From contig NZ_JAIETU010000005.1 in NCBI RefSeq assembly GCF_019744875.1, positions 248,001-312,000 of the forward strand: a stretch of 64,000 bases of DNA, given 5' to 3'. The position numbers and the translations under genes were made by a program. This DNA is from Hyphomicrobium sp. GTDB taxonomy: Bacteria; Pseudomonadota; Alphaproteobacteria; Rhizobiales; Hyphomicrobiaceae. How positions within the stretch are numbered: the stretch's first letter is position 1; every line of letters begins with the position of its first letter. Under the pieces are notes generated by a model. That model was given only the letters and a program-made list of their open reading frames with translations, was not told where the DNA came from and did no database searches. This document shows positions 25,307 to 34,684 of the stretch, piece after piece.

Positions 25307-27805
25307 ATGACTTTCAATCGCGACGCCGGCGCATCGCTTGGCTCGTCTCTTTTTGACATGACTGCATCCGACCTGACGCCCGACCTCGCTCCGGCCAATG
25401 GCGGCCTGCGTAGCGATCAGGCGGCGACGCGCATCCTGACGGCGCTCTGCATGCTGGCTGCGAGCCCGGCCACGATCGCCGTTGCACAGGAAGGCAACAA
25501 GGCGGCCGAGCCCGCGGATCTGCCGCCGCTCGTCGTCGAGACGACCCAGAAAAAGAAGAAGTCCGCCGCCGCGAAGAAATCCGCCGCTCCCGTTTCGCCC
25601 CTTCCGCAGGCTCCGGCACCGCAGCAGCAGGTGACCGACCGGCCGCAGACGCCACCTCTGCCCGGCCAGGCCGGCCCGGTCGCGCCCGGGGAGTACAAGG
25701 CCGACTACGTGACCTCGAACAAGATGACGGGGCCGCTGCTCGATACGCCGCAGACGGTCACCGTCATTCCGGGCACCATCATCGCCGAGCGCGGCGCGAC
25801 GACGCTGACGCAGGCACTGCGCAATACGCCCGGCATCACGTTCGACGCCGGTGAGAACGGCTTCTCGACGTCGACCAACAATTTCAAGATCCGCGGTTTC
25901 GACACCAGCGGCAGCATCTTCGTCGACGGCGTGCGCAACTCCGGCAGCTTCGCGCGCGACATGTTCAACGTCGATCAGGTCGAAGTCATCAAGGGCGCAG
26001 CCGCAGACAACGGACGCGGCGGCGCGGCCGGCTATGTCAATCTCGTCACCAAGACGCCGCAGCTCGAGAACTTCGTGCGCGGCGAGGCCAGCATCGGCTT
26101 CGACGAGTACGACTCCGACGCGCGGTTCCGGTCGACTCTCGACGTCAATCAGCGCATCGGCTCCGTCGCCATCCGCATGAACGGCATGATCGAGAACGGC
26201 GGCGTCGCGGGACGCGACGTGGCAGAGGCCAACGCTTACGGCCTGGCGCCGTCTATCGCTTTCGGTCTCGGCACCGAGACGCGCGCGATCTTCTCCTACG
26301 AGCATCTCGAGCGGAACGACCTTCCCGACTGGGGCGTGCCGGGCGCGACCGTCAGCGGCCTGGATCGCTTCGTGCCGGCCGCCGGACGTGCCAGCCGCGA
26401 CACCTTCTACGGCTTGGACTCGGACTTCGACGATGTGCAGGGCGACCGCGTCATGGCCCGCATCGAGCATGACATCAACGCCAACTTCACGATCACGAAC
26501 CAGTCCGTCTGGGAACGCGCCACGCGCGACTCGCGCTACACGGTTCCGACCGGCATCAACGCCGCGGCGACCCGCGCGACCACTCAGTTGCAGTACTATG
26601 GCCGCGTGGGCGAGTCCTTCAGCAACCAGACCAACCTGGCTGGAACGTTTGTCGCGGGCGGCTTCAAGCACACGATTTCGACGGGTGTCGAATACACCAA
26701 CGAAACGTCCGATGCCGATCGGTTCGGCACGCTCAACAACCCGGGCGGCCAGCCGGATCTCTTCAATCCGAACCCGGACCGCTACAACGGGCCGTTCGCC
26801 AAGCCGACCTCGACGAACTCCGTCGAAATCGAGACGGTTGGCGTCTATTTCTACGACACCATCCAGCTCACGCGCCAACTCGAGCTGGTCGGTGGCTTGC
26901 GCGCCGAGCACTACGACGTCGCGATCAGCGGCGCGACGGCGGCGGGCGTGCCCATCGCGGCCGACAGCTTCGAAGACACGGAGACCACGCTCGGCGGAAA
27001 GGTGGGGCTTGTCTACAAGCCGGTGCAGAACGGAACGTTCTATGCCGCCTATGGCACATCCGCGCTGCCGCCGGGATCGTACCTCTCCAACCCCGACATC
27101 TCGCGCACCGGTGAGGGCGCGTTCCCCGGCCTCGTTCCCGGCGCGAAGACGATCCGCATCGAGAACTACGAAGTCGGCGTGAAGTGGGATTGGCTCGGCG
27201 GGCGCCTGTCGACCACGGCCGCGGCGTTCTACACCGAAAAGCAGGATGTGCCGCGCGGCAGCTTCGCCAACTTCGCCTACGGCGACCAGGCCGTCAAAGG
27301 CATCGAGCTCGGCGTGGCGGGCAATCTGACGGATCGCTGGAAGGCGTTCGGCGGTCTCGTGCTGCTCGACAGCGAACTCAAGCACGGGCAGGACGTGGAC
27401 GATGCCGCGCGCGGCGGCGGCGGTGGCGCGGACTACAGCGGCGCGCTGACGACCAACGGCGACGAGCTGGCGTTCACGCCGAACTTCTCGGCCACCCTGT
27501 GGATGACCTACGACGTGACCGACAAGCTCACCTTCGGCGGCGGCGTGCAGTATGTCGGCGAGCAGTGGCTGGGCCGTCCGGACGACGCGCTGCGCATCGT
27601 CAAGAACGGCGTCTACGGCAAGCTGCCCGACTACTTCCTCGTCAACGTGATGGCGTCGTACGAGCTGACGGACAACGTCAATCTTCAGTTCAACGTCGAT
27701 AACCTTTTCGACGAGGATTATGCGGTCACGACGAACTGGAACGGCACACGCGCCACGCTCGGCGCGCCGCGGACGTTCCGCATCGGAACCGCCTTCGATT
27801 TCTGA
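25307..27805 (+). CDS. TonB-dependent siderophore receptor (Fiu-like)
   Basis: This 832-residue outer-membrane receptor has a long signal sequence (ILTALCMLAASPATIAVA), a Lys/Ala/Pro-rich linker (QKKKKSAAAKKSAAPVS), a TonB-box-like LVVETTQ, and a plug with PQTVTVIPGTIIAERGATTL and FKIRGFDTSGSIFVDGVRN. The rest is a 22-stranded barrel ending in Phe (FRIGTAFDF), as needed for outer-membrane assembly. It matches the family that imports ferric siderophores or catechols. piuC follows 119 bases later, a link known for Fiu/PiuA-type receptors. GGGGG precedes the chosen ATG. Confidence 0.92.
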   Translation: MTFNRDAGASLGSSLFDMTASDLTPDLAPANGGLRSDQAATRILTALCMLAASPATIAVAQEGNKAAEPADLPPLVVETTQKKKKSAAAKKSAAPVSPLPQAPAPQQQVTDRPQTPPLPGQAGPVAPGEYKADYVTSNKMTGPLLDTPQTVTVIPGTIIAERGATTLTQALRNTPGITFDAGENGFSTSTNNFKIRGFDTSGSIFVDGVRNSGSFARDMFNVDQVEVIKGAAADNGRGGAAGYVNLVTKTPQLENFVRGEASIGFDEYDSDARFRSTLDVNQRIGSVAIRMNGMIENGGVAGRDVAEANAYGLAPSIAFGLGTETRAIFSYEHLERNDLPDWGVPGATVSGLDRFVPAAGRASRDTFYGLDSDFDDVQGDRVMARIEHDINANFTITNQSVWERATRDSRYTVPTGINAAATRATTQLQYYGRVGESFSNQTNLAGTFVAGGFKHTISTGVEYTNETSDADRFGTLNNPGGQPDLFNPNPDRYNGPFAKPTSTNSVEIETVGVYFYDTIQLTRQLELVGGLRAEHYDVAISGATAAGVPIAADSFEDTETTLGGKVGLVYKPVQNGTFYAAYGTSALPPGSYLSNPDISRTGEGAFPGLVPGAKTIRIENYEVGVKWDWLGGRLSTTAAAFYTEKQDVPRGSFANFAYGDQAVKGIELGVAGNLTDRWKAFGGLVLLDSELKHGQDVDDAARGGGGGADYSGALTTNGDELAFTPNFSATLWMTYDVTDKLTFGGGVQYVGEQWLGRPDDALRIVKNGVYGKLPDYFLVNVMASYELTDNVNLQFNVDNLFDEDYAVTTNWNGTRATLGAPRTFRIGTAFDF

Positions 27806-27837
27806 CTTTTGTCGGAAACAATCATTGGACATCGCTG

Positions 27838-27864
27838 GCCCGGGCGTGCTTTTTTCGCCCGGGC
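27838..27864 (+). terminator. Hairpin between receptor and piuC
   Basis: A 9-bp perfect stem GCCCGGGCG / CGCCCGGGC closes a loop with six T residues. No T tract follows, so it may be a partial terminator or an mRNA-end stabiliser between the two genes. Confidence 0.45.
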
Positions 27865-27924
27865 AGCAACGATAGGATATGAAGTGCCGGGCTTGCCCGG
27901 CCTTCTTGCGTTTGAGGAACCCCG

Positions 27925-28608
27925 ATGCTTGTGACGATCCCCGATGTGCTGACGCCGGACGAGGTCGCGAAAATTCGCGGCGTGCTGGAGGGCACGGCGT
28001 GGGTCGACGGGCGCGCGACCGCCGGCGACCAGGCGGCCAAGGTTAAGAACAACCTCCAAGTGCCCATCGACGCGCCGGCAGCGCAGGAGCTTGGGCAGAT
28101 CGTTCTCAGGGCGCTGGCGGCCAATCCCAAGTTCATGACGGCGGCGCTTCCGCTCCGAGTTCTGCCGCCGATGTTCAACCGCTACGATGTGGGCATGACG
28201 TTTGGGGCGCACGTCGACGGTTCGGTCCGCGCGATCCCGGGCTCGGGACAGAGAATGCGGACAGACGTCTCCTCGACGCTGTTCCTCACGCCGCCCGAGG
28301 ACTACGACGGCGGCGAGCTTGTGGTGCACGACACCTACGGCACGCACACCGTCAAACTCCCGGCCGGACATATGGTGGTCTATCCGGCGACGAGCATGCA
28401 CAGCGTCACGCCCGTGACGCGCGGAAGCCGCTGGGCCTCGTTCTTCTGGACGCAATCCATGATCAAGGACGATTGGCGCCGGCACATGCTCTACGACCTC
28501 GACATGTCGATCATGAGCGTGCGCTCGCGCCTGCCGGACGACGATCCGGCGGTCGTCGGTCTCGCGGCCCACTATCACAACCTCATCCGCCACTGGTCGG
28601 AGACCTGA
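27925..28608 (+). CDS. piuC: PKHD-type Fe(II)/2-oxoglutarate hydroxylase PiuC
   Basis: This 227-residue protein belongs to the PiuC/YbiX family of Fe(II)- and 2-oxoglutarate-dependent dioxygenases. [18 protein letters not shown] carries the HxD metal ligands, [15 protein letters not shown] follows, and [18 protein letters not shown] holds the distal His and the Arg that binds 2-oxoglutarate. The family is linked to TonB-dependent siderophore receptors, as seen here, and may modify the imported siderophore. The next gene starts 4 bases after its stop. Confidence 0.95.
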   Translation: MLVTIPDVLTPDEVAKIRGVLEGTAWVDGRATAGDQAAKVKNNLQVPIDAPAAQELGQIVLRALAANPKFMTAALPLRVLPPMFNRYDVGMTFGAHVDGSVRAIPGSGQRMRTDVSSTLFLTPPEDYDGGELVVHDTYGTHTVKLPAGHMVVYPATSMHSVTPVTRGSRWASFFWTQSMIKDDWRRHMLYDLDMSIMSVRSRLPDDDPAVVGLAAHYHNLIRHWSET

Positions 28609-28612
28609 GGCC

Positions 28613-29701
28613 GTGACGGCTCCTGCCTCGCTTCCGGTTTCGCTGGCCGACTACGAGCGGCTGGCGGAAGCGCGCCTGAGCGCCGGAGCCTGGGCTTATT
28701 TTGCGGGCGGAGCCGCCGACGAGATCACGGCCCGGTGGAACCGGGAGGCGTTCGACCGCACGGCGCTGCTGCCGCGCGTGCTGGCGGGCGGCGCGGGCGG
28801 CAGCACAGCGCTCACCCTGTTCGGCCGCGCCGTGGCCCACCCCATCCTGGTCGCGCCGGTCGCCTACCAGAAGCTTGCCGATCCGGCGGGGGAATGCGCA
28901 ACCGCGGCCGCGGCGGAGGCGCAAGATGCCGAGATGGTGCTCAGCACGCAGGCCAGCGTGACGCTCGAAGACGCGGCGCGCGCGGGGGCGACCTGCCGCT
29001 GGTTTCAGCTCTACGTTCTTCCGAGCCGCGCGGCGACGCTTGCCCTTGTGCGGCGCGCCGAGAACGCAGGCTACGCGGTGCTGGTCGTGACAGTCGATGC
29101 GCCGATCAACGGCGTACGCAACCGGGAGCATCGCGCGGGCTTCAAGCTTCCCCCCGGCATCGCGGCCGAAAACCTGCGCGGCCTCGAGGCGAGCGACAGC
29201 ACACCGCTGGCGGAGGGCGAGAGCGCGATTTTCGACCGGTTCATGACCGCCGCGCCCACGTGGGACGATCTAGCCTGGCTGATTTCCGAGACGAAGCTGC
29301 CGGTTGTCGTGAAGGGAATCCTGGCGCCGGACGACGCGGTGCGCGCCATCGAAGCGGGTGCGGCGGGCGTGATCGTGTCCAACCATGGCGGGCGTACGCT
29401 CGATACGGCTGTCGCGAGCCTGGATGCGCTGCCCGCCGTGGCCGAGGCTGCTGCGGGCCGCGTGCCGCTACTGCTCGACGGCGGCATCCGACGCGGCACG
29501 GATGTGCTCAAAGCGCTGGCTTTGGGCGCGTCGGCCGTGCTGGTGGGACGGCCGATCGTGCACGGGCTTGCCGTCTCCGGCGCATTCGGCGTCGCGCATG
29601 TGCTGCGGCTACTGCGCGATGAGTTCGAAGCGGCGATGGCGCTGACCGGCTGCTGCACGCTGGCGGACATCGACCGCAGCCGCATCTGGACGCGCTCCTG
29701 A
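28613..29701 (+). CDS. FMN-dependent alpha-hydroxy-acid oxidase/dehydrogenase
   Basis: This 362-residue flavoenzyme is of the lactate/glycolate oxidase family. YFAGGAADEITARWN is the N-terminal motif, VAPVAYQKLA follows, and FQLYV, PVVVKGILAPDDA (Lys), and VSNHGGRTLD with the catalytic His and Arg line the FMN site. DGGIRRGTDVLKALALGA closes the barrel. It starts at GTG 28613, 4 bases after piuC, so it is in the same operon. The substrate (lactate, glycolate or other hydroxy acid) cannot be read from the sequence. Confidence 0.9.
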   Translation: MTAPASLPVSLADYERLAEARLSAGAWAYFAGGAADEITARWNREAFDRTALLPRVLAGGAGGSTALTLFGRAVAHPILVAPVAYQKLADPAGECATAAAAEAQDAEMVLSTQASVTLEDAARAGATCRWFQLYVLPSRAATLALVRRAENAGYAVLVVTVDAPINGVRNREHRAGFKLPPGIAAENLRGLEASDSTPLAEGESAIFDRFMTAAPTWDDLAWLISETKLPVVVKGILAPDDAVRAIEAGAAGVIVSNHGGRTLDTAVASLDALPAVAEAAAGRVPLLLDGGIRRGTDVLKALALGASAVLVGRPIVHGLAVSGAFGVAHVLRLLRDEFEAAMALTGCCTLADIDRSRIWTRS

Positions 29702-29728
29702 GCAAACCATAGGCCTGCAAAAATACGA

Positions 29729-29748
29729 TTCCGGCTCGAATGCCGGAA
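29729..29748. terminator. Convergent terminator-like hairpin
   Basis: Stem TTCCGGC / GCCGGAA with a 6-base loop lies between the convergent flavoenzyme gene and the secreted-protein gene. Read on the minus strand the stem is followed by TCGTATTTTTGC, so it fits termination of the minus-strand gene best. Confidence 0.5.
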
Positions 29749-29758
29749 CCGCTAAAAT

Positions 29759-30079
29759 TTAGTCTTCGGGCGGCGGCTCGAAGCGGGCATCGGCGCAATA
29801 TTCGCCGTTCCAGTATCTGAACGTGCCGCAATCCTCGGGCCGAAGCTCGTAGGTGTATCCATACACGCGCGGCCCGACGATCACGCCATCACCCGGATCG
29901 ACGTCGTTGACATCATCGATCACCTGCTCGTCGACGTAGGCCGGCTCGTCGGCATAACCGCGTTCATCGACATAGGCGCGGTCGCCATACGCGTCCGCGT
30001 CGATATACACGTCCTGCGCATCGGCCGAGGTCATCAGAGCCATACTCAATGCTGCTGCTGCGATGCCAGCTCTCATCAT
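29759..30079 (-). CDS. Small secreted acidic protein with Tyr/Asp repeats
   Basis: This 106-residue protein has a clear signal peptide (RAGIAAAALSMALMTSADA). The mature part has short degenerate repeats of the form AYxDE (DAYGDRAYVDERGYADEPAY) and ends with a small Cys-containing region (CGTFRYWNGEYCADAR), which may form one disulfide. GGAGG stands 9 bases before the chosen ATG 30079. I do not recognise a named family; similar C-termini occur in small hypothetical exported proteins of the order. Confidence 0.7.
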   Translation of the reverse strand: MMRAGIAAAALSMALMTSADAQDVYIDADAYGDRAYVDERGYADEPAYVDEQVIDDVNDVDPGDGVIVGPRVYGYTYELRPEDCGTFRYWNGEYCADARFEPPPED

Positions 30080-30179
30080 GGCAGTCCTCCGTTGCGACAT
30101 GTCCCGACTGCCCAAACAATGTCCTTGGGTTCGAACGGGTTCCGGTTGCCGGCGGGAGAGACGCCGACCTTCCGTGGCG

Positions 30180-30590
30180 CTAGCGCTTAACTCCAATAAC
30201 GACTTCGCCGTCCTCCTTGGTAAACGGCCCGATCTCGGGATTGGGGAGAATATCCAGCACCGCTTCCGACGGGCGGCACAGGCGCGTGCCCAGCGGCGTG
30301 ACGACGATGGGCCGGTTGATCAGGATCGGATCCGCAATCATGGCGTCGATCAGCGCGTCGTCGGCCAGGGCGGGATCGCCGGGCGGCATGGCTTCGAAGC
30401 GCGTGCCCTTGCGGCGCAAGAGGTCGCTCGGCGGTATGCCCATCGCGCCGATCAGCGCCACCAGCTCCGCTCGCGTTGGCGGGGTTACGAGGTATTCGAT
30501 GACGCGCGGCTCTTCCCCGCTCTGGCGGATCATCGCCAGCGTGTTGCGTGACGTGCCGCACTTCGGATTGTGATAGATCGTGATGGTCAC
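30180..30590 (-). CDS. arsC: Arsenate reductase (glutaredoxin-type ArsC)
   Basis: This 136-residue protein of the ArsC/Spx superfamily begins TITIYHNPKCGTSRNTL, with the catalytic Cys at residue 11, as in glutathione/glutaredoxin-linked ArsC. DPILINRPIVVTPLGTRLCRP holds the conserved Arg residues of the active site. It reduces arsenate to arsenite. There is no arsB, acr3 or arsR beside it, so a general reductase role is possible. Confidence 0.9.
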   Translation of the reverse strand: MTITIYHNPKCGTSRNTLAMIRQSGEEPRVIEYLVTPPTRAELVALIGAMGIPPSDLLRRKGTRFEAMPPGDPALADDALIDAMIADPILINRPIVVTPLGTRLCRPSEAVLDILPNPEIGPFTKEDGEVVIGVKR

Positions 30591-30622
30591 GCTGTCCGCT
30601 CCCTAGTCGTTGCCGCCGCGCC

Positions 30623-31258
30623 TCAGCGAAAGATCGGCTCTCCGGCTCTTATCAGATCCGCCAGCTCATCGGCGTCAAAGGGATACCCCTCGGCCTTCGG
30701 CTCCATACGCAACGCCTCGATCGTGGTGGCCTGATCGTAGCGTGGCTTGACGATGCCCGATGCGCCGTTCGATCCCAGCGACGCGCAGTAGCCGATGCCG
30801 TAGTCGAGGATGGCGCCCGAGCCCACGGACGCGCACATGTCGTTGCCGATCAGAAGGCGCGCGCGCATCGAGCCGATGACGCTGAAGGACGAGTCCGAGT
30901 AAGCGATCAGCACGGCGCCGTCCGCCTGCATATCGCCATCGATGAAGATGGCCGCGTCATACTCGCTGATGAAATGCTCGCAGCGCACGTCCCCCAGCAC
31001 GATGAACAGTCCGCCGCATTCGTAGCTGGACCGGAGATCGACTTCGCGCGCCACGTCGAGATCGCCAACGACGAGCGTGCAGAACGCGGGCGTCCGAAAG
31101 GCCGTCTCCAGGCGCAGCGGGCCGTCGTGCACGGCGGCATCGATCGCCCGGCGGTCATAGCCGAACTCGTAGCGCGCAAATTCCTCGCGAAACGCGGGGC
31201 TGGCGGGCGCGGCGGCCAGCAGCGCGTCGAATTCGTCCAGGGATACGGTTCTGAACAC
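30623..31258 (-). CDS. Hypothetical protein, probably beta-solenoid
   Basis: This 211-residue protein has short alternating hydrophobic strands between residues about 65 and 160 (CTLVVGDLDVAREVDL, GGLFIVLGDVRCEHFISEY, AAIFIDGDMQADGAVLIAYS), which look like rungs of a beta helix. The last third is helical and acidic (DADELADLIRAGEPIFR). The frame is open upstream to 31351, but GTG 31258 with GAGGATCG in front gives FRTVSLDEFDALL, a good N-terminus. I do not recognise a characterised family. Confidence 0.55.
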   Translation of the reverse strand: MFRTVSLDEFDALLAAAPASPAFREEFARYEFGYDRRAIDAAVHDGPLRLETAFRTPAFCTLVVGDLDVAREVDLRSSYECGGLFIVLGDVRCEHFISEYDAAIFIDGDMQADGAVLIAYSDSSFSVIGSMRARLLIGNDMCASVGSGAILDYGIGYCASLGSNGASGIVKPRYDQATTIEALRMEPKAEGYPFDADELADLIRAGEPIFR

Positions 31259-31473
31259 GACGGTCGATCCTCGATCGTGGCACGGGCGGCGCGGCGTGGC
31301 GCGGGGCAACCCCCTTGGAATTCCAGCGGCTTCCTGCGCCACCCCATCCATCAGGGAACTTGCATCGGTATTCAGATCACACCAACCATATGCCGCACCC
31401 CCGCGCTAGCCGCTTTCGCACGTCATGCGGCGGTGCTATCGACCGGCGCCTCACCGCAACGCATGTGGACCCC

Positions 31474-32046
31474 ATGACCCAGCATCCCGACGATCGCTCC
31501 GTGCTTCGTGTTCTCGCGAACCTCATTTTCGGATCGCGCTGGCTGCAGGTGCCCCTCTACCTCGGCCTCATCATCGCGCAGTGCGTGTACGTGTTCCTGT
31601 TCATGAAGGAGCTCTTTCACCTGATCGGACACGCAACCGAGTTCGGCGAACAGCAGATCATGCTGATCGTGCTCGGCCTCATCGACGTGGTCATGATCTC
31701 GAACCTGCTCGTGATGGTCATCGTCGGCGGCTACGAGACCTTCGTGTCGCGCCTCAAGCTCGAAGGTCATCCCGACCAGCCCGAGTGGCTGAGCCACGTC
31801 AACGCCAGCGTGCTCAAGATCAAGCTCGCGATGGCGATCATCGGCATCTCGTCGATCCACCTGCTCAAGACCTTCATCGAGGCGGGCAACCTCGGCGCCG
31901 AGGGCGCGCGCTTCACGGAGGCGGGCGTCATGTGGCAGACCATCATCCACATCACCTTCATTCTCTCGGCCATGGGCATCGCCTACGTCGACTATCTCGG
32001 ACAGGTGGCCCTGTCTCGAAACGGAAAGAACGGCGACGGCCACTAG
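31474..32046 (+). CDS. UPF0114/YqhA family membrane protein
   Basis: This 190-residue protein has four hydrophobic segments, for example LYLGLIIAQCVYVFLFMKEL, IDVVMISNLLVMVIVGGYETF and IHITFILSAMGIAYVDYL. The YETFVSRL motif and overall pattern are those of the TIGR00645 (UPF0114) family of unknown function. ATG 31474 follows a longer open frame from 31315 that is unlikely to be coding. Confidence 0.9.
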   Translation: MTQHPDDRSVLRVLANLIFGSRWLQVPLYLGLIIAQCVYVFLFMKELFHLIGHATEFGEQQIMLIVLGLIDVVMISNLLVMVIVGGYETFVSRLKLEGHPDQPEWLSHVNASVLKIKLAMAIIGISSIHLLKTFIEAGNLGAEGARFTEAGVMWQTIIHITFILSAMGIAYVDYLGQVALSRNGKNGDGH

Positions 32047-32211
32047 GGCCGCCCCGCAAAGCGGTCTCGCGCGACGTCCGAGACCACCTCGAATTCGCCA
32101 CGCAACCCGCCCGGAGCGCCGGAAATACGGGCCCGGCGCGGGATGGCGCGCGCTGCGCACTTGTCGAGGCTGGCCTCGGCGTGTAGGCCATGGGGGACCA
32201 GCGACCCCCAC

Positions 32212-32916
32212 ATGGCGGACCACATGACCCGGCCCCTCATCATCGCGCCTTCGATCCTCTCGGCTGACTTCTCGCGTCTCGGCGCGGAAGTGGCGGCCGT
32301 GGACGCCGCCGGCGCAGACTGGATCCACCTCGACGTGATGGACGGGCACTTCGTGCCGAACATCACGTTCGGTCCGCCCATCATCAGCGCCATCCGCGGC
32401 AGCTCGAAAAAAATCTTCGATTGCCACCTGATGATCGCGCCCGCCGACCGCTACCTCGAAGCGTTCGCGAAGGCGGGGGCTGAGATCATCACCGTGCATG
32501 CCGAAGCCGGCCCGCACCTGGACCGCTCGCTGCAGGCGATCCGCGCGCTCGGCTGCAAGGCCGGCGTATCGCTCAATCCCGGCACGCACGAAAGCGCCAT
32601 CGCGCACGTGCTGGACCGCGTCGACCTCATTCTCGTCATGACCGTCAATCCGGGCTTTGGCGGGCAAGCGTTCATTCCCGCGCAGCTCGAAAAGATCCGC
32701 GCCATCCGCCGCATGGTGGGCGACCGGCCGATCGACATCGAGGTGGACGGCGGCGTGACGCCGGAAACCGTGGGTGACGTCGTCAGGGCCGGCGCGAACG
32801 CCTTCGTCGCGGGCTCTGCCGTGTTCAAGGGCGGCACGAAGGACAGCTACGCCGCCAACATCTCCGCCATCCGCACCGCGGCCGAAAAAGCGCGGCTCGC
32901 GAAATCCGCTGCTTGA
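32212..32916 (+). CDS. rpe: Ribulose-phosphate 3-epimerase
   Basis: This TIM-barrel enzyme of about 234 residues interconverts ribulose-5-phosphate and xylulose-5-phosphate. [15 protein letters not shown] opens the barrel, [19 protein letters not shown] holds the metal-binding His and Asp, then [19 protein letters not shown] and [11 protein letters not shown] carry further ligands and the phosphate site. ATG 32224 is an alternative start. It supplies ribulose-5-phosphate, the substrate of the phosphoribulokinase at 24.3 kb. Confidence 0.95.
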   Translation: MADHMTRPLIIAPSILSADFSRLGAEVAAVDAAGADWIHLDVMDGHFVPNITFGPPIISAIRGSSKKIFDCHLMIAPADRYLEAFAKAGAEIITVHAEAGPHLDRSLQAIRALGCKAGVSLNPGTHESAIAHVLDRVDLILVMTVNPGFGGQAFIPAQLEKIRAIRRMVGDRPIDIEVDGGVTPETVGDVVRAGANAFVAGSAVFKGGTKDSYAANISAIRTAAEKARLAKSAA

Positions 32917-32976
32917 GGGCACTTTTCGCCCTGCCTTGCCTGGGGGCACGCCCCTCGCCTTGCCAAACGAGGTCAC

Positions 32977-34221
32977 ATGTTTCCGCTTTCGCACATGCTC
33001 AAGTCGTTCGTCAAAGTCGGCACGCTCAAGGTGATCGACGCTGAAGGGCGCACGCACGTTTTCGGCGGCCGCGCGGCGGGCCCGGACGTCACGATGCGGC
33101 TGACCGATCCGACGCTCTACCGTTCGCTGTTCCTCAATCCGGAGCTGGCGGCGGGCGAAGCGTACATGGACGGGCGCATGAGCTTCGAGAATTCGACGCT
33201 GCGCGACTTCCTCACGCTGTTCTCCAAGAACCGCCTTTCGCTCGGCTCGTACCCGCTGCAGAAGGTGCTGCGCGCGGCCTCGCGCGGGGTGAAGCGGTTC
33301 CAGCAGGCAAATCCGGTCGGGCGCGCGCAGAAGAACGTCGCCCATCACTATGACATCGGCAACGATTTCTACCGCCTCTTCCTCGACCGGGGCATGCAGT
33401 ATTCCTGCGCCTACTTTACCAGCGACGACGACACGCTCGAGCAGGCGCAACAGAACAAGCTGCGCCTCATCGCCTCCAAGCTCGACCTCAAGCCCGGCCA
33501 GAAGGTGCTCGACATCGGCTGCGGCTGGGGCGACATGGCGCTCTATCTCGGCCGCATGGCGGAGGGCGTGCAGGTGGTCGGCGTCACGCTTTCGCGCGAG
33601 CAGTGCAAGCTCGCCAACGAGAAGGCGAAGGCGCTCGGCCTCGCGGACCGCGTGCGCTTCGAGCTGCGCGACTATCGCGAGCTGACCGAGCGGTTCGACC
33701 GCATCGTGTCGGTCGGCATGTTCGAGCATGTCGGCGTGGCGCACTACGGCGAGTACTTCGCCAAGGTCAACGAGCTCCTGACCGATGACGGCGTGATGCT
33801 GCTGCATTCGATCGGGCACATGAGCCCGCCCGGCACGGCGAGCCCCTGGATGCGGAAGTATATCTTCCCGGGCGCCTATTCTCCGGCCCTATCGGAAGTG
33901 TTCCCGGCCGTCGAGCAGAACAGCCTCTGGGTGACGGACTGCGAATTCCTGCGCGTGCACTACGCCAAGACGCTGGCGCATTGGGAGCAGCGCTTCCAGG
34001 CCAACCGGGCCAAGGTGGCGGAGATGTACGACGAGCGCTTCTGCCGGATGTGGGAGTTCTATCTCATAAGCGCGGAAATGATGTTCCGCACGGGAAGCCA
34101 GCTCGTGTTCCACATGCAGCTCTCGAAGAAGCGCGACGCGGTGCCGATCGTGCGCGACTACATCACCGACACGCAACGCGAGTACATCGCGCGTGAGCGC
34201 GAGCGTGGGATCGGCGACTAG
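32977..34221 (+). CDS. Cyclopropane-fatty-acyl-phospholipid synthase family methyltransferase
   Basis: This 414-residue SAM-dependent enzyme belongs to the CFA synthase family. The SAM-binding motif VLDIGCGWGDMALYL is intact, AHHYDIGNDFYRLFLDRGMQYSCAYF is the family hallmark before it, and SVGMFEHVGVAHYGEYF and IFPGAYSPALSEV follow. It would methylate double bonds in membrane phospholipids. Because alphaproteobacteria have several paralogues, a related fatty-acid modification cannot be excluded. It lies 60 bases after rpe. Confidence 0.9.
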   Translation: MFPLSHMLKSFVKVGTLKVIDAEGRTHVFGGRAAGPDVTMRLTDPTLYRSLFLNPELAAGEAYMDGRMSFENSTLRDFLTLFSKNRLSLGSYPLQKVLRAASRGVKRFQQANPVGRAQKNVAHHYDIGNDFYRLFLDRGMQYSCAYFTSDDDTLEQAQQNKLRLIASKLDLKPGQKVLDIGCGWGDMALYLGRMAEGVQVVGVTLSREQCKLANEKAKALGLADRVRFELRDYRELTERFDRIVSVGMFEHVGVAHYGEYFAKVNELLTDDGVMLLHSIGHMSPPGTASPWMRKYIFPGAYSPALSEVFPAVEQNSLWVTDCEFLRVHYAKTLAHWEQRFQANRAKVAEMYDERFCRMWEFYLISAEMMFRTGSQLVFHMQLSKKRDAVPIVRDYITDTQREYIARERERGIGD

Positions 34222-34282
34222 GCCCTGTTAAGTTTTTATCAGTATACACCCCCGCAGACGCTGATGAGCGAGGTGGGGTGGA

Positions 34283-34642
34283 ATGACCTGGAAAACTGCA
34301 GCGATTGCGGCGGTTCTGATGGGAGCGCTGGCACATGACACTGCGGCGGCAGAAGCTCCGGCCGCATTTCGCCAGTGCGCGGCCTGCCATTCTCCGGCCA
34401 GCGGCGCGCCCGGCATCGGGCCATCGCTCGCCCGTGTCTACGGCAGCAAGGCCGGGTCGAGACCAGGCTACAACTATTCCGCCAAAATGGTGCAGTCCGG
34501 ACTGACGTGGGATGATCCGACCCTCGCCAGATTTCTCTCCGATCCCAAAGGAACGGTCCCCGGCAGCAAGATGGCGTTCGCAGGTCTCAAGAGGCCGGAA
34601 GATGTTTTGGCGATCGTCGCCTATCTGAAAACGTTGAGGTAG
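34283..34642 (+). CDS. Small periplasmic cytochrome c
   Basis: This 119-residue protein has a signal peptide (AAIAAVLMGALAHDTAAA) and one heme site CAACH (residues about 32-36). GPSLARVYGSKAG and YNYSAKM are typical of class I cytochromes c of alphaproteobacteria, and the Met in PGSKMAFAGL is the likely sixth heme ligand. It may carry electrons to an oxidase; in methylotrophs such proteins can also serve methanol oxidation. Confidence 0.93.
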   Translation: MTWKTAAIAAVLMGALAHDTAAAEAPAAFRQCAACHSPASGAPGIGPSLARVYGSKAGSRPGYNYSAKMVQSGLTWDDPTLARFLSDPKGTVPGSKMAFAGLKRPEDVLAIVAYLKTLR

Positions 34643-34684
34643 ACCGGCAGTCGCGCCTGCGCGCATCCCGTGCGAGCGGCCGCT

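Noticed and set aside
25286-27832. Very long minus-strand frames opposite the siderophore receptor and similar shadows over hrpB, TonB receptors and pckG
   Set aside because: They mirror the codon pattern of GC-rich genes on the other strand, have His/Arg/Val-rich sequence without motifs, and overlap clear genes fully.
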